From assembly GCA_036266845.1 (NCBI GenBank), contig DATAXI010000260.1, positions 1 to 22,269 on the forward strand: a DNA stretch of 22,269 bases. Direction: 5' to 3'. This DNA comes from DATAXI01 sp036266845 (lineage in GTDB: Bacteria > Verrucomicrobiota > Verrucomicrobiia > Chthoniobacterales > Chthoniobacteraceae). Below, one piece after another: positions 1 to 7,183 of this stretch. Within the stretch, counting starts at the first letter, position 1. The number at the start of each line of letters is the position of its first letter. The position numbers were made by a program, and so were the translations under genes. The notes under the pieces are model-generated. The model was not told where the DNA came from. It was given only the letters and a program-made list of their open reading frames with translations, and made no database searches.

Positions 1-1
1 G

Positions 2-172
2 ACACAGCCGGCGCACCTCCAAAAGAACTCCCAACAAAAATTGCAAGGTGACGAGCGGGATGCATTGCGCGCCGGAATTATCCGTGAGAAACTAAAACAG
101 TTCCCTGAGCCGAACGTCGGGCACACGCCTGATACCGGCAACGGGAAGAGCGAAAAGCCAGATGATGAATAA
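2..172 (+). CDS. C-terminal end of a UVR-motif protein (McsA-like?), partial
   Basis: An open frame enters from the left edge and stops at TAA 170-172, overlapping the clpC start by 11 bp. Only about 56 codons are visible. The segment reading DALRAGIIREKLKQF lines up position by position with the UvrB/UvrC (UVR) motif, whose consensus is roughly E-F-E-x-A-A-x-L-R-D-x-I-x-x-L. The tail after it is polar and probably disordered. In many bacteria a UVR-motif, zinc-binding protein (McsA) and an arginine kinase (McsB) sit directly upstream of clpC and act as ClpC adaptors, so position and motif agree. The zinc-finger part lies outside the window, so the McsA name is an inference. The 11-bp overlap suggests translational coupling to clpC. 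Confidence 0.55.
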   Translation, partial: TQPAHLQKNSQQKLQGDERDALRAGIIREKLKQFPEPNVGHTPDTGNGKSEKPDDE

Positions 173-2657
173 CTTTACCCCGAGAGCCCAACAGGTCCTG
201 GCATTGGCCCGTAAGGAAGCCGACCGTTTCAACCACAACTATGTGGGAACAGAGCACCTCCTGCTCGGCCTTATCAAGCTTGGCCAGGGGGTCGCGGTCA
301 ATGTCCTCCAGAAGATGGGCCTCGACCTCGAAACCGTCCGCATGGAGGTTGAGAAACAAGTCGGCAGCGGCCCTGAGACCAAGATGGTGGGCAACATCCC
401 CTATACGCCGCGGGTCAAGAAAGTCCTCGCCCTCGCCGGCAAGGAAGCCAAGCAGCTCAATCATTCCTACGTCGGGACGGAGCACATCCTCCTGGGCCTC
501 CTGCGCGAGGGGGAAGGCGTGGCGGCCCGCGTCCTGAAGAACCTTGAGGTGGATATCGAGCGCACCCGCAACGAAATCCTCAAGGAGCTCGACCCGAATT
601 TTACCCCGCCCGAATCCGAGCAGGAGCCCGGCGGCGCAGGCGGTGGAGGCGGCGGCGAGGGCAAGCAGAAAGGCGACGTCAAGACACCCGCCCTTCGCGC
701 CTTTGGACGCGACCTCACGGAACTCGCGCGCAAAAGCGAGATCGATCCCGTGATCGGCCGCAAGAACGAGATCGAGCGCGTCATCCAGATTCTCTGCCGG
801 CGGACCAAGAACAACCCCGTCCTCCTCGGCGAGGCCGGTGTGGGCAAGACCGCCATCGTCGAGGGCCTTGCGCAGGAGATCAGCGCCGGCAATGTGCCGG
901 AGCTTCTCCGCGACAAGAAGGTCATCACCCTGGACCTCGCCCTCATGGTCGCCGGTACCAAGTACCGCGGCCAGTTCGAGGAGCGCATCAAGGCTGTCAT
1001 GGATGAAATCCGGCGCTCCCGGAACATCATCCTCTTCATCGATGAGCTTCACACCATCGTAGGCGCCGGCTCGGCGGAGGGGGCCATGGACGCCTCGAAT
1101 ATCATCAAGCCCGCCCTCTCCCGCGGCGAGCTTCAGTGCGTGGGCGCCACCACGCTCAATGAGTATCGCAAATACATCGAGAAGGATGCCGCCCTTGAGC
1201 GCCGCTTCCAGACCGTGAAGGTCGAGGCTCCCAGCGTGGAGGAAACCATCCAGATCCTCCAGGGCCTGCGCGGCAAGTACGAGGCGCACCACAAGGCCAG
1301 ATATACCGAGGAAGCCCTCGAGTCCGCAGCCAAGCTTTCCGACCGCTACCTCACCGGCCGCTTCCTGCCGGACAAGGCCATCGATGTCATGGACGAGGCC
1401 GGCGCACGCGCCCGCATTGGCTCCATGACCCGCCCGCCGGACGTCAAGCAGATCGAGGCCGAGATCGAAACCATCCGCGCCGAGAAGGAAGGCACCATCA
1501 AGGCTCAGGACTTTGAGAAAGCCGCCGCCCTGCGCGACTCCGAGAAACAAGCCAAGGAGAAACTCGAACGCATCCTTGCCGAGTGGCGCGAATCCCGCGA
1601 GGAGAAGGAGGTCATGGTTACGGACGACGATATCATGCACGTCGTCTCCAAGTGGACCGGCGTCCCGCTCCAGCGCATGGAGCAGAAGGAAACGCAGAAG
1701 CTGCTCATGATGGAGCAGGATCTCAAGGGCAAGGTCATTGGCCAGGATGAAGCCGTCATCGCCATCTCCAAGGCCCTCCGCCGCTCCCGTGCCGATCTCA
1801 AGGATCCGCGCCGCCCCATCGGCTCGTTCATTTTCCTCGGCCCCACCGGCGTCGGCAAAACCTTCCTCGCCCATACCCTGGCCGAGTTCATGTTTGGCGA
1901 TCGCGAGGCCCTCATCCAGATCGACATGTCCGAGTACATGGAGAAGTTCACCGCTTCCCGGCTCATCGGCTCGCCTCCCGGCTATGTCGGTTACGAGGAG
2001 GGCGGCCAGCTTTCGGAGGCCGTCCGCCGCCGCCCATACTCCGTGGTTCTGTTTGATGAAATCGAGAAAGCCCATCCCGATGTCATGCACCTTCTCCTCC
2101 AGATTCTGGAAGAGGGCAAGGTCACCGATTCCCTGGGGCGGAAGATCGATTTTCGCAACACCATCATCATCATGACGTCCAATGTGGGCGCCGAGCTTAT
2201 CAAGAAGCAGACCAGCCTCGGCTTCGGCGCCGCCTCCCGCGATGAGGGGGATTACGAGCACATGCGCGAGAAGATTCTCGACGAAGCGAAGCGCATCTTT
2301 AAGCCCGAATTCATCAACCGCCTCGACGATCTCATCGTCTTCCACACGCTCACCAAGCCGGACCTCCTCAAGATTGTCGATCTCGAGGTGGCGAAGGTCA
2401 CCGCGCGCGTCCGGGCCAAGCAGATCCACATCAGCCTGGATCAGGCAGCGCACGACTTTCTCATCGAGAAAGGCTACGATCCCACCTACGGCGCGAGGCC
2501 CATGCGCCGCGCGGTCGAGCGTTTCCTTGAGGATCCGCTTGCGGAGGAAATCCTCCGCGGCCACATCAAGGAGCATGATCAGGTCAGTGTCAGCGCGGAG
2601 AAGACCAAGCTGACATTCAAGGTTCCCGAGCCTGCCCAGCCCGCAGAGGCCAGCTAA
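162..2657 (+). CDS. clpC: ATP-dependent Clp protease ATP-binding subunit ClpC
   Basis: This is an 831-residue AAA+ unfoldase that feeds substrates to the ClpP peptidase in the cytoplasm. The N-terminal double Clp repeat spans about residues 4-145 (two copies of the YVGTEHxLLGL pattern at 27-37 and 103-113), followed by a Gly-rich linker (157-166). The first AAA module has Walker A GEAGVGKT (223-230) and Walker B ILFIDE (290-295). The middle domain contains a UVR-like motif (about 448-462), a ClpC hallmark that separates it from ClpB and ClpA. The second AAA module has GPTGVGKT (560-567), the pore loop GSPPGYVGY (603-611) and FDEIEKA (631-637). A D2-small domain ends near 815. The length is normal for ClpC. 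The start could be either of two adjacent ATGs (162 or 165), and a purine-rich GGGAAGAG lies about 11 nt upstream of the first. No clpP is visible in the window. Confidence 0.97.
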   Translation: MMNNFTPRAQQVLALARKEADRFNHNYVGTEHLLLGLIKLGQGVAVNVLQKMGLDLETVRMEVEKQVGSGPETKMVGNIPYTPRVKKVLALAGKEAKQLNHSYVGTEHILLGLLREGEGVAARVLKNLEVDIERTRNEILKELDPNFTPPESEQEPGGAGGGGGGEGKQKGDVKTPALRAFGRDLTELARKSEIDPVIGRKNEIERVIQILCRRTKNNPVLLGEAGVGKTAIVEGLAQEISAGNVPELLRDKKVITLDLALMVAGTKYRGQFEERIKAVMDEIRRSRNIILFIDELHTIVGAGSAEGAMDASNIIKPALSRGELQCVGATTLNEYRKYIEKDAALERRFQTVKVEAPSVEETIQILQGLRGKYEAHHKARYTEEALESAAKLSDRYLTGRFLPDKAIDVMDEAGARARIGSMTRPPDVKQIEAEIETIRAEKEGTIKAQDFEKAAALRDSEKQAKEKLERILAEWRESREEKEVMVTDDDIMHVVSKWTGVPLQRMEQKETQKLLMMEQDLKGKVIGQDEAVIAISKALRRSRADLKDPRRPIGSFIFLGPTGVGKTFLAHTLAEFMFGDREALIQIDMSEYMEKFTASRLIGSPPGYVGYEEGGQLSEAVRRRPYSVVLFDEIEKAHPDVMHLLLQILEEGKVTDSLGRKIDFRNTIIIMTSNVGAELIKKQTSLGFGAASRDEGDYEHMREKILDEAKRIFKPEFINRLDDLIVFHTLTKPDLLKIVDLEVAKVTARVRAKQIHISLDQAAHDFLIEKGYDPTYGARPMRRAVERFLEDPLAEEILRGHIKEHDQVSVSAEKTKLTFKVPEPAQPAEAS

Positions 2658-2669
2658 ACCGGACCCGCC

Positions 2670-3029
2670 ATGATCGGCGTGCTTCGCATCCCACATCCCG
2701 CGCGGAAGTTCATCGACATGAAGCTCGGCTTCGCGTTGATGCGCGACCGCCGGGTGCCGCTGCGCTCGAAACTCAGCGCCGTGCTGGCGGGCCTGCTCGT
2801 CACCGGTCTTGTGGAATTCCTTGAGCTGCCCGTCGAGGGCGTCCTTTCCCTCATCCTGCCGATCATCGGACTTGGGGGCGATATGGTCATCGATGGCGCG
2901 GAACTGGTTGCCGGCCCGCTCCTCCTGGCCCATCTCCTCCTTCCCTGGATCGCTCCCCGTGCCATCGTCGAACGCATCCGCGCCGAGCGCAACGGCGAAG
3001 CTCCCAAAGGCCGCGTCATCGATATTTAG
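2670..3029 (+). CDS. Small putative membrane protein, weakly DUF1232/YkvA-like
   Basis: This 119-residue protein begins 12 bp after clpC and is probably co-transcribed. A basic N-terminus carrying a DRRVPLRSKL stretch (30-39) is followed by hydrophobic segments at about 40-54, 57-70 and 78-93. The order, polar-plus-PLxxKL then hydrophobic blocks with a Pro/Gly/Asp turn (LPIIGLGGD), is reminiscent of DUF1232 (YkvA) proteins, but the usual S-P-x-D-x-x-P-D signature is not present. The similarity is therefore weak and the function unknown. The C-terminus is charged (RIRAERNGE). High GC3 matching the neighbours and the tight spacing support it as a real gene. Confidence 0.7.
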   Translation: MIGVLRIPHPARKFIDMKLGFALMRDRRVPLRSKLSAVLAGLLVTGLVEFLELPVEGVLSLILPIIGLGGDMVIDGAELVAGPLLLAHLLLPWIAPRAIVERIRAERNGEAPKGRVIDI

Positions 3030-3050
3030 CGGGCTCCGCGTCCGCGTTGC

Positions 3051-3782
3051 ATGGATACGCCCTCTGAGCACCCGCAACGCGTCCATTTTCCCTGGCGATT
3101 CCTAATCGCCGCCGCCCTCATCGCCTTTGTCATCGCCGCGGCAGCCGGCGTGTGGTTTATCAATCGACTCTTCACGCCGCCGGTCACCGGCGCCACCAGC
3201 GACCGGTTTGAGGAATACCTGCCCACCGTGGGCGCCGTGGACGGCATTCTGGAAACGGCCACCGCCAATGTGCCGGAGACCTTCACTCGCACCGATTCCC
3301 AATGGCTTTTCAACGTCATTCCCCTCGGCACCACGGTCTCTGAAATTCGCGTCCCGGCGGTTTACCGCTATCATATCAATCTCTACGATCCCTGGCGCAT
3401 TTCCGAGCAAGGCCGGATTTGCGTCGTTGTCGCCCCTCAGTTCCACCCCGATCTCCCTCCCGCCATCGACACCGCCCGCATGGAAAAGAGCACCAGCGAA
3501 GGCTGGCTCCGTTTCAACGGCCAGGAGAACCTCGATGCCCTCGAACGCGACATCACCGAAGAACTCACCCGGCGCGCCGATGACCGCGCCCACCGCGATT
3601 ACGTCCGCGAAGCCTGCCGCCAATCCATCGCGGATCTCGTAAGAAACTGGATGCTCAAAGAAGACAACTGGCGCAAGGATCGCTTCCAACAGATCATCGT
3701 CCTCTTCCCCGACGAAGCTCCCAACTCCCTGAATAAAATCCAGGTCCCGCCCACCGTCACTCTCGACGGGACAAAAGGTTAG
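3051..3782 (+). CDS. Hypothetical membrane-anchored protein (243 aa)
   Basis: The gene lies 21 bp after its upstream neighbour, in the same apparent transcription unit as clpC. A single N-terminal transmembrane segment (about residues 15-38, FLIAAALIAFVIAAAAGVWF) is preceded by Arg/His-rich residues, so the 200-residue remainder is likely extracytoplasmic. That domain has a beta-rich first half with VYRYHINLYDPW (about 103-114), then an Arg/Glu-rich helical part (about 155-215) ending in an IIVLFPDE strand. The layout (anchor, beta domain, then a helix leading to a final strand) reminds me of DUF4230-type proteins, but I cannot confirm this. No catalytic motif or cysteine cluster is visible. 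It converges with the methyltransferase gene, with only 14 bp between stop codons and no obvious terminator. Confidence 0.72.
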   Translation: MDTPSEHPQRVHFPWRFLIAAALIAFVIAAAAGVWFINRLFTPPVTGATSDRFEEYLPTVGAVDGILETATANVPETFTRTDSQWLFNVIPLGTTVSEIRVPAVYRYHINLYDPWRISEQGRICVVVAPQFHPDLPPAIDTARMEKSTSEGWLRFNGQENLDALERDITEELTRRADDRAHRDYVREACRQSIADLVRNWMLKEDNWRKDRFQQIIVLFPDEAPNSLNKIQVPPTVTLDGTKG

Positions 3783-3796
3783 AGGCCGGGCGCGGG

Positions 3797-4369
3797 TTAT
3801 ATCTTCTTCCGCAATATCCTCACCAATTCCCTCCCCTCGCGCCCTTCAAATGTTCTCTCGGGAATCCACTCCCGTTCCACCGAAAACTTTTTGCCAAACA
3901 ATTCATCCAGCTCCTGCACCGTGACGCCGAACGGCGGTTGCGTTTCCGAGCCCGGATTCAAATAGAAAATCGCGAACACTCGTCCGCCCGCTTTCAACGC
4001 CTCACCAACCGCCCGCACATAATCCTCCCGCATCTGCGGCTCGATCGCGCAAAAGCAGGTATGCTCCATCACCCAATCGAAGACTCCGCGCAATTCCCCG
4101 GGCAAATCGAATAAATCCCCGGCGATAAACTCCTCCGCTCCCGCCTTGGAAAACTCCCGCGCCTTCTCCATGGCCGCATGGGCAAGGTCCAGCCCGGTCA
4201 CGCGGTTCTCCTTCGTAGAAATCGCCCGCACATCATAGCCCAGACCGCACCCCGGCGCCAACACCCGTCCGGAAAACCGCCCCTCCTTCAGGTAATCCAC
4301 CAGCGACGGATGCGCCTCGCCTTGATCCCAAGGCGTATCCTCCGCCTCATACCGCGCTTGCCAGTCCAT
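3797..4369 (-). CDS. TPMT-family SAM-dependent methyltransferase
   Basis: This 190-residue protein is of the thiopurine/thiol methyltransferase (TPMT, PF05724-type) fold. The start MDWQARYE...DTPWDQG (1-17) is the usual opening of bacterial members and fixes the ATG at 4369, and an in-frame stop occurs a few codons upstream. The SAM-binding glycine loop is VLAPGCGLGYD (36-46), with the acidic strand end GLD at 59-61. A MEHTCFCAIEP segment (101-111) matches the conserved fDxxFxCAlxP motif of the family and of plant halide/thiol methyltransferases. The likely role is cytosolic methyl transfer to small thiols, halides or metalloids; the substrate cannot be read from sequence. No Shine-Dalgarno precedes the ATG closely (see the leader ORF entry). 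Confidence 0.85.
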   Translation of the reverse strand: MDWQARYEAEDTPWDQGEAHPSLVDYLKEGRFSGRVLAPGCGLGYDVRAISTKENRVTGLDLAHAAMEKAREFSKAGAEEFIAGDLFDLPGELRGVFDWVMEHTCFCAIEPQMREDYVRAVGEALKAGGRVFAIFYLNPGSETQPPFGVTVQELDELFGKKFSVEREWIPERTFEGREGRELVRILRKKI

Positions 4370-4394
4370 ATATAAACGCGGTGATCAAAGTCAT
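4347..4394 (-). promoter_or_regulatory. Possible 15-codon leader ORF overlapping the methyltransferase start
   Basis: On the minus strand GGAAAGGAAACG sits immediately before an ATG at 4394 that opens a 15-codon frame (MTLITAFIYGLASAV, stop at 4347-4349). This frame overlaps the first 23 nt of the methyltransferase in another frame. The methyltransferase ATG itself lacks a close Shine-Dalgarno, so ribosomes loaded on the leader could reinitiate about 20 nt back. This is an inference from spacing only. Confidence 0.3.
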
Positions 4395-4534
4395 CGTTTC
4401 CTTTCCCGGAAACCCTAATCTGCGCAGGCCTTTTTGGAAAGGCGCATCCATTGCTTTCGCAAGCCCGTGATGAATCAGAGGACGCGGCTCAAAACGAACG
4501 CGCGCGCCAAACTCGGCCAAAAAAGTTCCGGCCT

Positions 4535-4564
4535 TTGCGTCCCTTGCAGTCTTCCATACATAAT
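4535..4564 (+). promoter_or_regulatory. Candidate sigma70-type promoter for the DHS-like/hisD pair
   Basis: TTGCGT (4535-4540), an 18-nt spacer and CATAAT (4559-4564) lie in the divergent gap upstream of the 4657 start. The match is fair, not strong. The rest of the gap (4395-4656) shows no other gene I can support. Confidence 0.25.
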
Positions 4565-4656
4565 TCCGCAAAAATTCCGCTCAGTTTCTGCATTGCCCCA
4601 TGCCCTCCCTTTCATGCAAAAACGCTGCCCCGGGTTATTCTCCGGACCGTGAACTT

Positions 4657-5829
4657 ATGTTGAACAAGAAATTTCCCCGCCTCCTGCCGCAACCCATCGG
4701 CAAAAATATGCGCGTTGCCGATCTCATCGACGGCGCCCTCAAGGCCTACAACGGCGGACGCCTGGCCGAAGCCTGCCGCCTTCTCACCGAAAAGATGCTG
4801 CCCCATGACGGCTGCGTGGGGATGACCCTCACCGGCGCATTGACCCCCGCCGGTCTGGGCCGGGCAGCCATCACACCTCTGATGAAGGCTGGTTTTGTCG
4901 ATTGGATCGTCTCGACCGGCGCGAACCTTTACCACGATCTCCACTACGGCCTGGGGATGGAACTGTATGCCGGCTCCCCGTTCCTCAACGATGTCGAACT
5001 CCGCCACTCCGGCGTCATCCGCATCTACGATATCCTCTTCGACTACCATGTCCTCCTCGATACCGACGCCTTCGTCCGCGAGGTGATCCAGGGCCCGGAG
5101 TTTCAGAAAACGATGGGCACCGACGAATTTCACTACCTGCTGGGACGCTACGTTTATGAGCGGGAGAAAAAACTCGGCATCAAGGAAACCAGCGTGCTGA
5201 GCGCGGCCTATCAATACGGGGTGCCGATTTTTACCAGCTCGCCCGGCGATTCCTCTATTGGGATGAATGTTGCCGCAATGGCCTTGCGCGATTCGAAACT
5301 CCAGATGGATGTCAACCGCGACGTCAACCAGACGGCGGCCATTGTTTACAACGCAAAATCCGGCGGCCTCACCAGCAGCGTCTTCATCCTCGGCGGCGGC
5401 TCGCCGAAGAATTTCATCCTCCAGACGGAGCCGCAAATTCAGGAAGTCATGGGCATCGAGGAGCGGGGCCACGATTTCTTCCTTCAATGCACCGACGCGC
5501 GCCCGGATACCGGCGGGCTCTCCGGCGCGACGCCCGCGGAGGCCGTAAGTTGGGGCAAGATCGATCCCGATAACCTGCCGGATTGCGTGGTCTGCTATAC
5601 CGATTCCACCATCGCGCTGCCGCTCATTACCGCCTATGCCCTCAGCCGCCATGCGCCGCGCAAGCGCAAGCGCCTGTACGACCGCCGGGATGCGATGCTT
5701 GATACCTTGCGCGCGCAATATCTGAAGAAGGGCACCGTCGAAAAAATCCAGCACCGGACCGATCTCAAAAAGAAAGCCCGGCCCCGCACCGGCCGCACGG
5801 CGGGCACATCGAAGGGACGCAGAAAATGA
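4657..5829 (+). CDS. Deoxyhypusine synthase-like protein
   Basis: This protein of about 390 residues belongs to the deoxyhypusine synthase/homospermidine synthase family, NAD-dependent enzymes that move the aminobutyl group of spermidine. The family signature is clear: STGANLYHD (86-94), ILGGGSPKN (244-252) and EAVSWGK (295-301), whose Lys corresponds to the catalytic lysine of human DHS (K329). Trp and Glu of the same motif are kept. Three other human active-site residues are changed: D243 becomes Met (M203), H288 becomes Asn (N252) and D316 becomes Leu (L288). Bacteria lack eIF5A, the normal protein substrate, so it probably makes a polyamine such as homospermidine or modifies another target. 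The ATG at 4657 is preferred because family similarity begins there; an upstream ATG (4600) would add 19 unlike residues. The C-terminal tail is very basic. The stop overlaps the hisD start (ATGA). Confidence 0.88.
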   Translation: MLNKKFPRLLPQPIGKNMRVADLIDGALKAYNGGRLAEACRLLTEKMLPHDGCVGMTLTGALTPAGLGRAAITPLMKAGFVDWIVSTGANLYHDLHYGLGMELYAGSPFLNDVELRHSGVIRIYDILFDYHVLLDTDAFVREVIQGPEFQKTMGTDEFHYLLGRYVYEREKKLGIKETSVLSAAYQYGVPIFTSSPGDSSIGMNVAAMALRDSKLQMDVNRDVNQTAAIVYNAKSGGLTSSVFILGGGSPKNFILQTEPQIQEVMGIEERGHDFFLQCTDARPDTGGLSGATPAEAVSWGKIDPDNLPDCVVCYTDSTIALPLITAYALSRHAPRKRKRLYDRRDAMLDTLRAQYLKKGTVEKIQHRTDLKKKARPRTGRTAGTSKGRRK

Positions 5830-7112
5830 AGATCCTGAAACCTGGAACCCCGAATTACCGAACTTCCCTGGCCGCCCTCGACCGCAGCGCCGAGCCCGAC
5901 CCGCGTGTCCGCGACACGGTCGCCCGCGTCATCACGGACATCCGCGCCCACGGCGATGCCGCCCTCATCGAGTACACCGAAAAATTCGGCGGCCCGCGCC
6001 TGAAGCCGAATCAATTGCGCGTCTCGGCGGCCGAGCGGCGCGCCGCCGAGAAAAAAGTGGATGCCAGCACTCGCAAGGCCATCGCCACGGCGCACGCCAA
6101 CGTCCTCGATTTCGCAAAGAAGAGCCTCCGCAAAAGCTGGACTGGAAAAAACCGCCAGGGCGGCAAAGTCGGCGAACGATTCGACCCGTTTGAACGAGTC
6201 GGCATCTACGTCCCGGGCGGCACGGCGCCGCTCGTCTCCACCGCCATCATGACCTGCACGCTGGCCGCCGCCGCCGGAGTCCCGGAGATCGTCGTCGCCA
6301 CGCCTGCCGACAAGCGCGGCGCCGTCAATCCCGCGCTACTCCACGCCCTGGGCGCAGCCGGCGCGACAGAAGTCTATAAAGTCGGCGGAGCCCAGGCCGT
6401 CGCGGCCCTGGCCTACGGCACCAGGAGCATCCGGCCCGTCCTCAAAATCTTTGGCCCCGGCAACGCCTATGTCGTCGAGGCAAAACGCCAATGCTTCGGG
6501 CGCGTTGCCGTGGATCTCCTGCCGGGGCCCAGCGAAATCCTTATTATCGCCGACGCCACCGCCAACGCCGCGTGGATCGCCTCCGACATGCTCGCCCAAG
6601 CCGAGCACGGCCACGGCAGCGCGGTTATCTTCGTGACCGATTCCGCGAAGAAGCTCTCCGAGGTCGCCGACGAATTCGAGGGCCAGCTCTCAAAACTCGC
6701 CCGCCAGGAGCACTTGCGCGAAGTCGCGGAACGCACCACCCACCTCATCCTCGTGAAGAAACTGGACGAGGCCATAAAGATCGCCAACGGTTTTGCCCCC
6801 GAGCACCTCATGATTCTGGCAAGGGACGACGAGAAGATTGCCGCGCAAATCCGTACCGCCGGCGCCATCTTTCTCGGTGGTTATTCTCCCGTCGTCGCCG
6901 GCGATTTCGTCGCGGGTCCCAGCCACGAGCTGCCAACCGGCGGCGCCGGAAAATCCTTCCCCGGCCTTACCGTCGATCAATTCCAGCGCCGTACCAGCCT
7001 GGTCCGCCTCGACAAAAAATCCCTAAGCGCCCTGCTCCCGACCATTCAGACCTTCAGCCAGATCGAGGGGCTCGACGCCCACGGTCACTCCGCTTCCATC
7101 CGCTTCGAGTAA
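5826..7112 (+). CDS. hisD: Histidinol dehydrogenase
   Basis: This 428-residue enzyme catalyses the last two oxidation steps of histidine biosynthesis (L-histidinol to L-histidine, NAD- and Zn-dependent) in the cytoplasm. The active-site residues fall almost exactly on the usual numbering: Q258 and H261 in QAEH, the catalytic pair E326-H327 in FAPEHL, D360 in AGDFVAGPSHELP, H367, and H419 in EGLDAH. The NAD-binding PGN segment is at 211-213. The length is normal. The start ATG overlaps the preceding stop by 4 bp, with GGGACGC about 9 nt upstream, so translation is probably coupled to the DHS-like gene. No other his genes are present, so the histidine pathway seems to be scattered in this genome. 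Confidence 0.97.
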   Translation: MKILKPGTPNYRTSLAALDRSAEPDPRVRDTVARVITDIRAHGDAALIEYTEKFGGPRLKPNQLRVSAAERRAAEKKVDASTRKAIATAHANVLDFAKKSLRKSWTGKNRQGGKVGERFDPFERVGIYVPGGTAPLVSTAIMTCTLAAAAGVPEIVVATPADKRGAVNPALLHALGAAGATEVYKVGGAQAVAALAYGTRSIRPVLKIFGPGNAYVVEAKRQCFGRVAVDLLPGPSEILIIADATANAAWIASDMLAQAEHGHGSAVIFVTDSAKKLSEVADEFEGQLSKLARQEHLREVAERTTHLILVKKLDEAIKIANGFAPEHLMILARDDEKIAAQIRTAGAIFLGGYSPVVAGDFVAGPSHELPTGGAGKSFPGLTVDQFQRRTSLVRLDKKSLSALLPTIQTFSQIEGLDAHGHSASIRFE

Positions 7113-7157
7113 TCAGCGGGGGCTTTACCGCGGGGAGGGATATCTCAGAGGGCGGCG

Positions 7158-7172
7158 CCGGCATTTTGCCGG
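7158..7172. terminator. Small hairpin between convergent hisD and SNF2 genes
   Basis: CCGGCA-TTT-TGCCGG forms a perfect 6-bp stem with a 3-nt loop in the 71-bp gap where the two genes converge. There is no following T-run on either strand, so it would be a weak or factor-dependent bidirectional terminator. Confidence 0.25.
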
Positions 7173-7183
7173 AAGCTCGCCGG

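Noticed and set aside
78..3086. 1002-codon open frame on the minus strand opposite clpC
   Set aside because: It is the antisense shadow of a high-GC3 gene. clpC is unambiguous, and the minus product has no family features.
4395..4571. Upstream part of a 74-codon minus-strand frame
   Set aside because: No Shine-Dalgarno at its first start and no recognisable features. Only the short 3' part from ATG 4394 has a good ribosome site.
4612..5754. 380-codon minus-strand frame opposite the DHS-like gene
   Set aside because: Antisense shadow; the plus-strand protein has intact family motifs.
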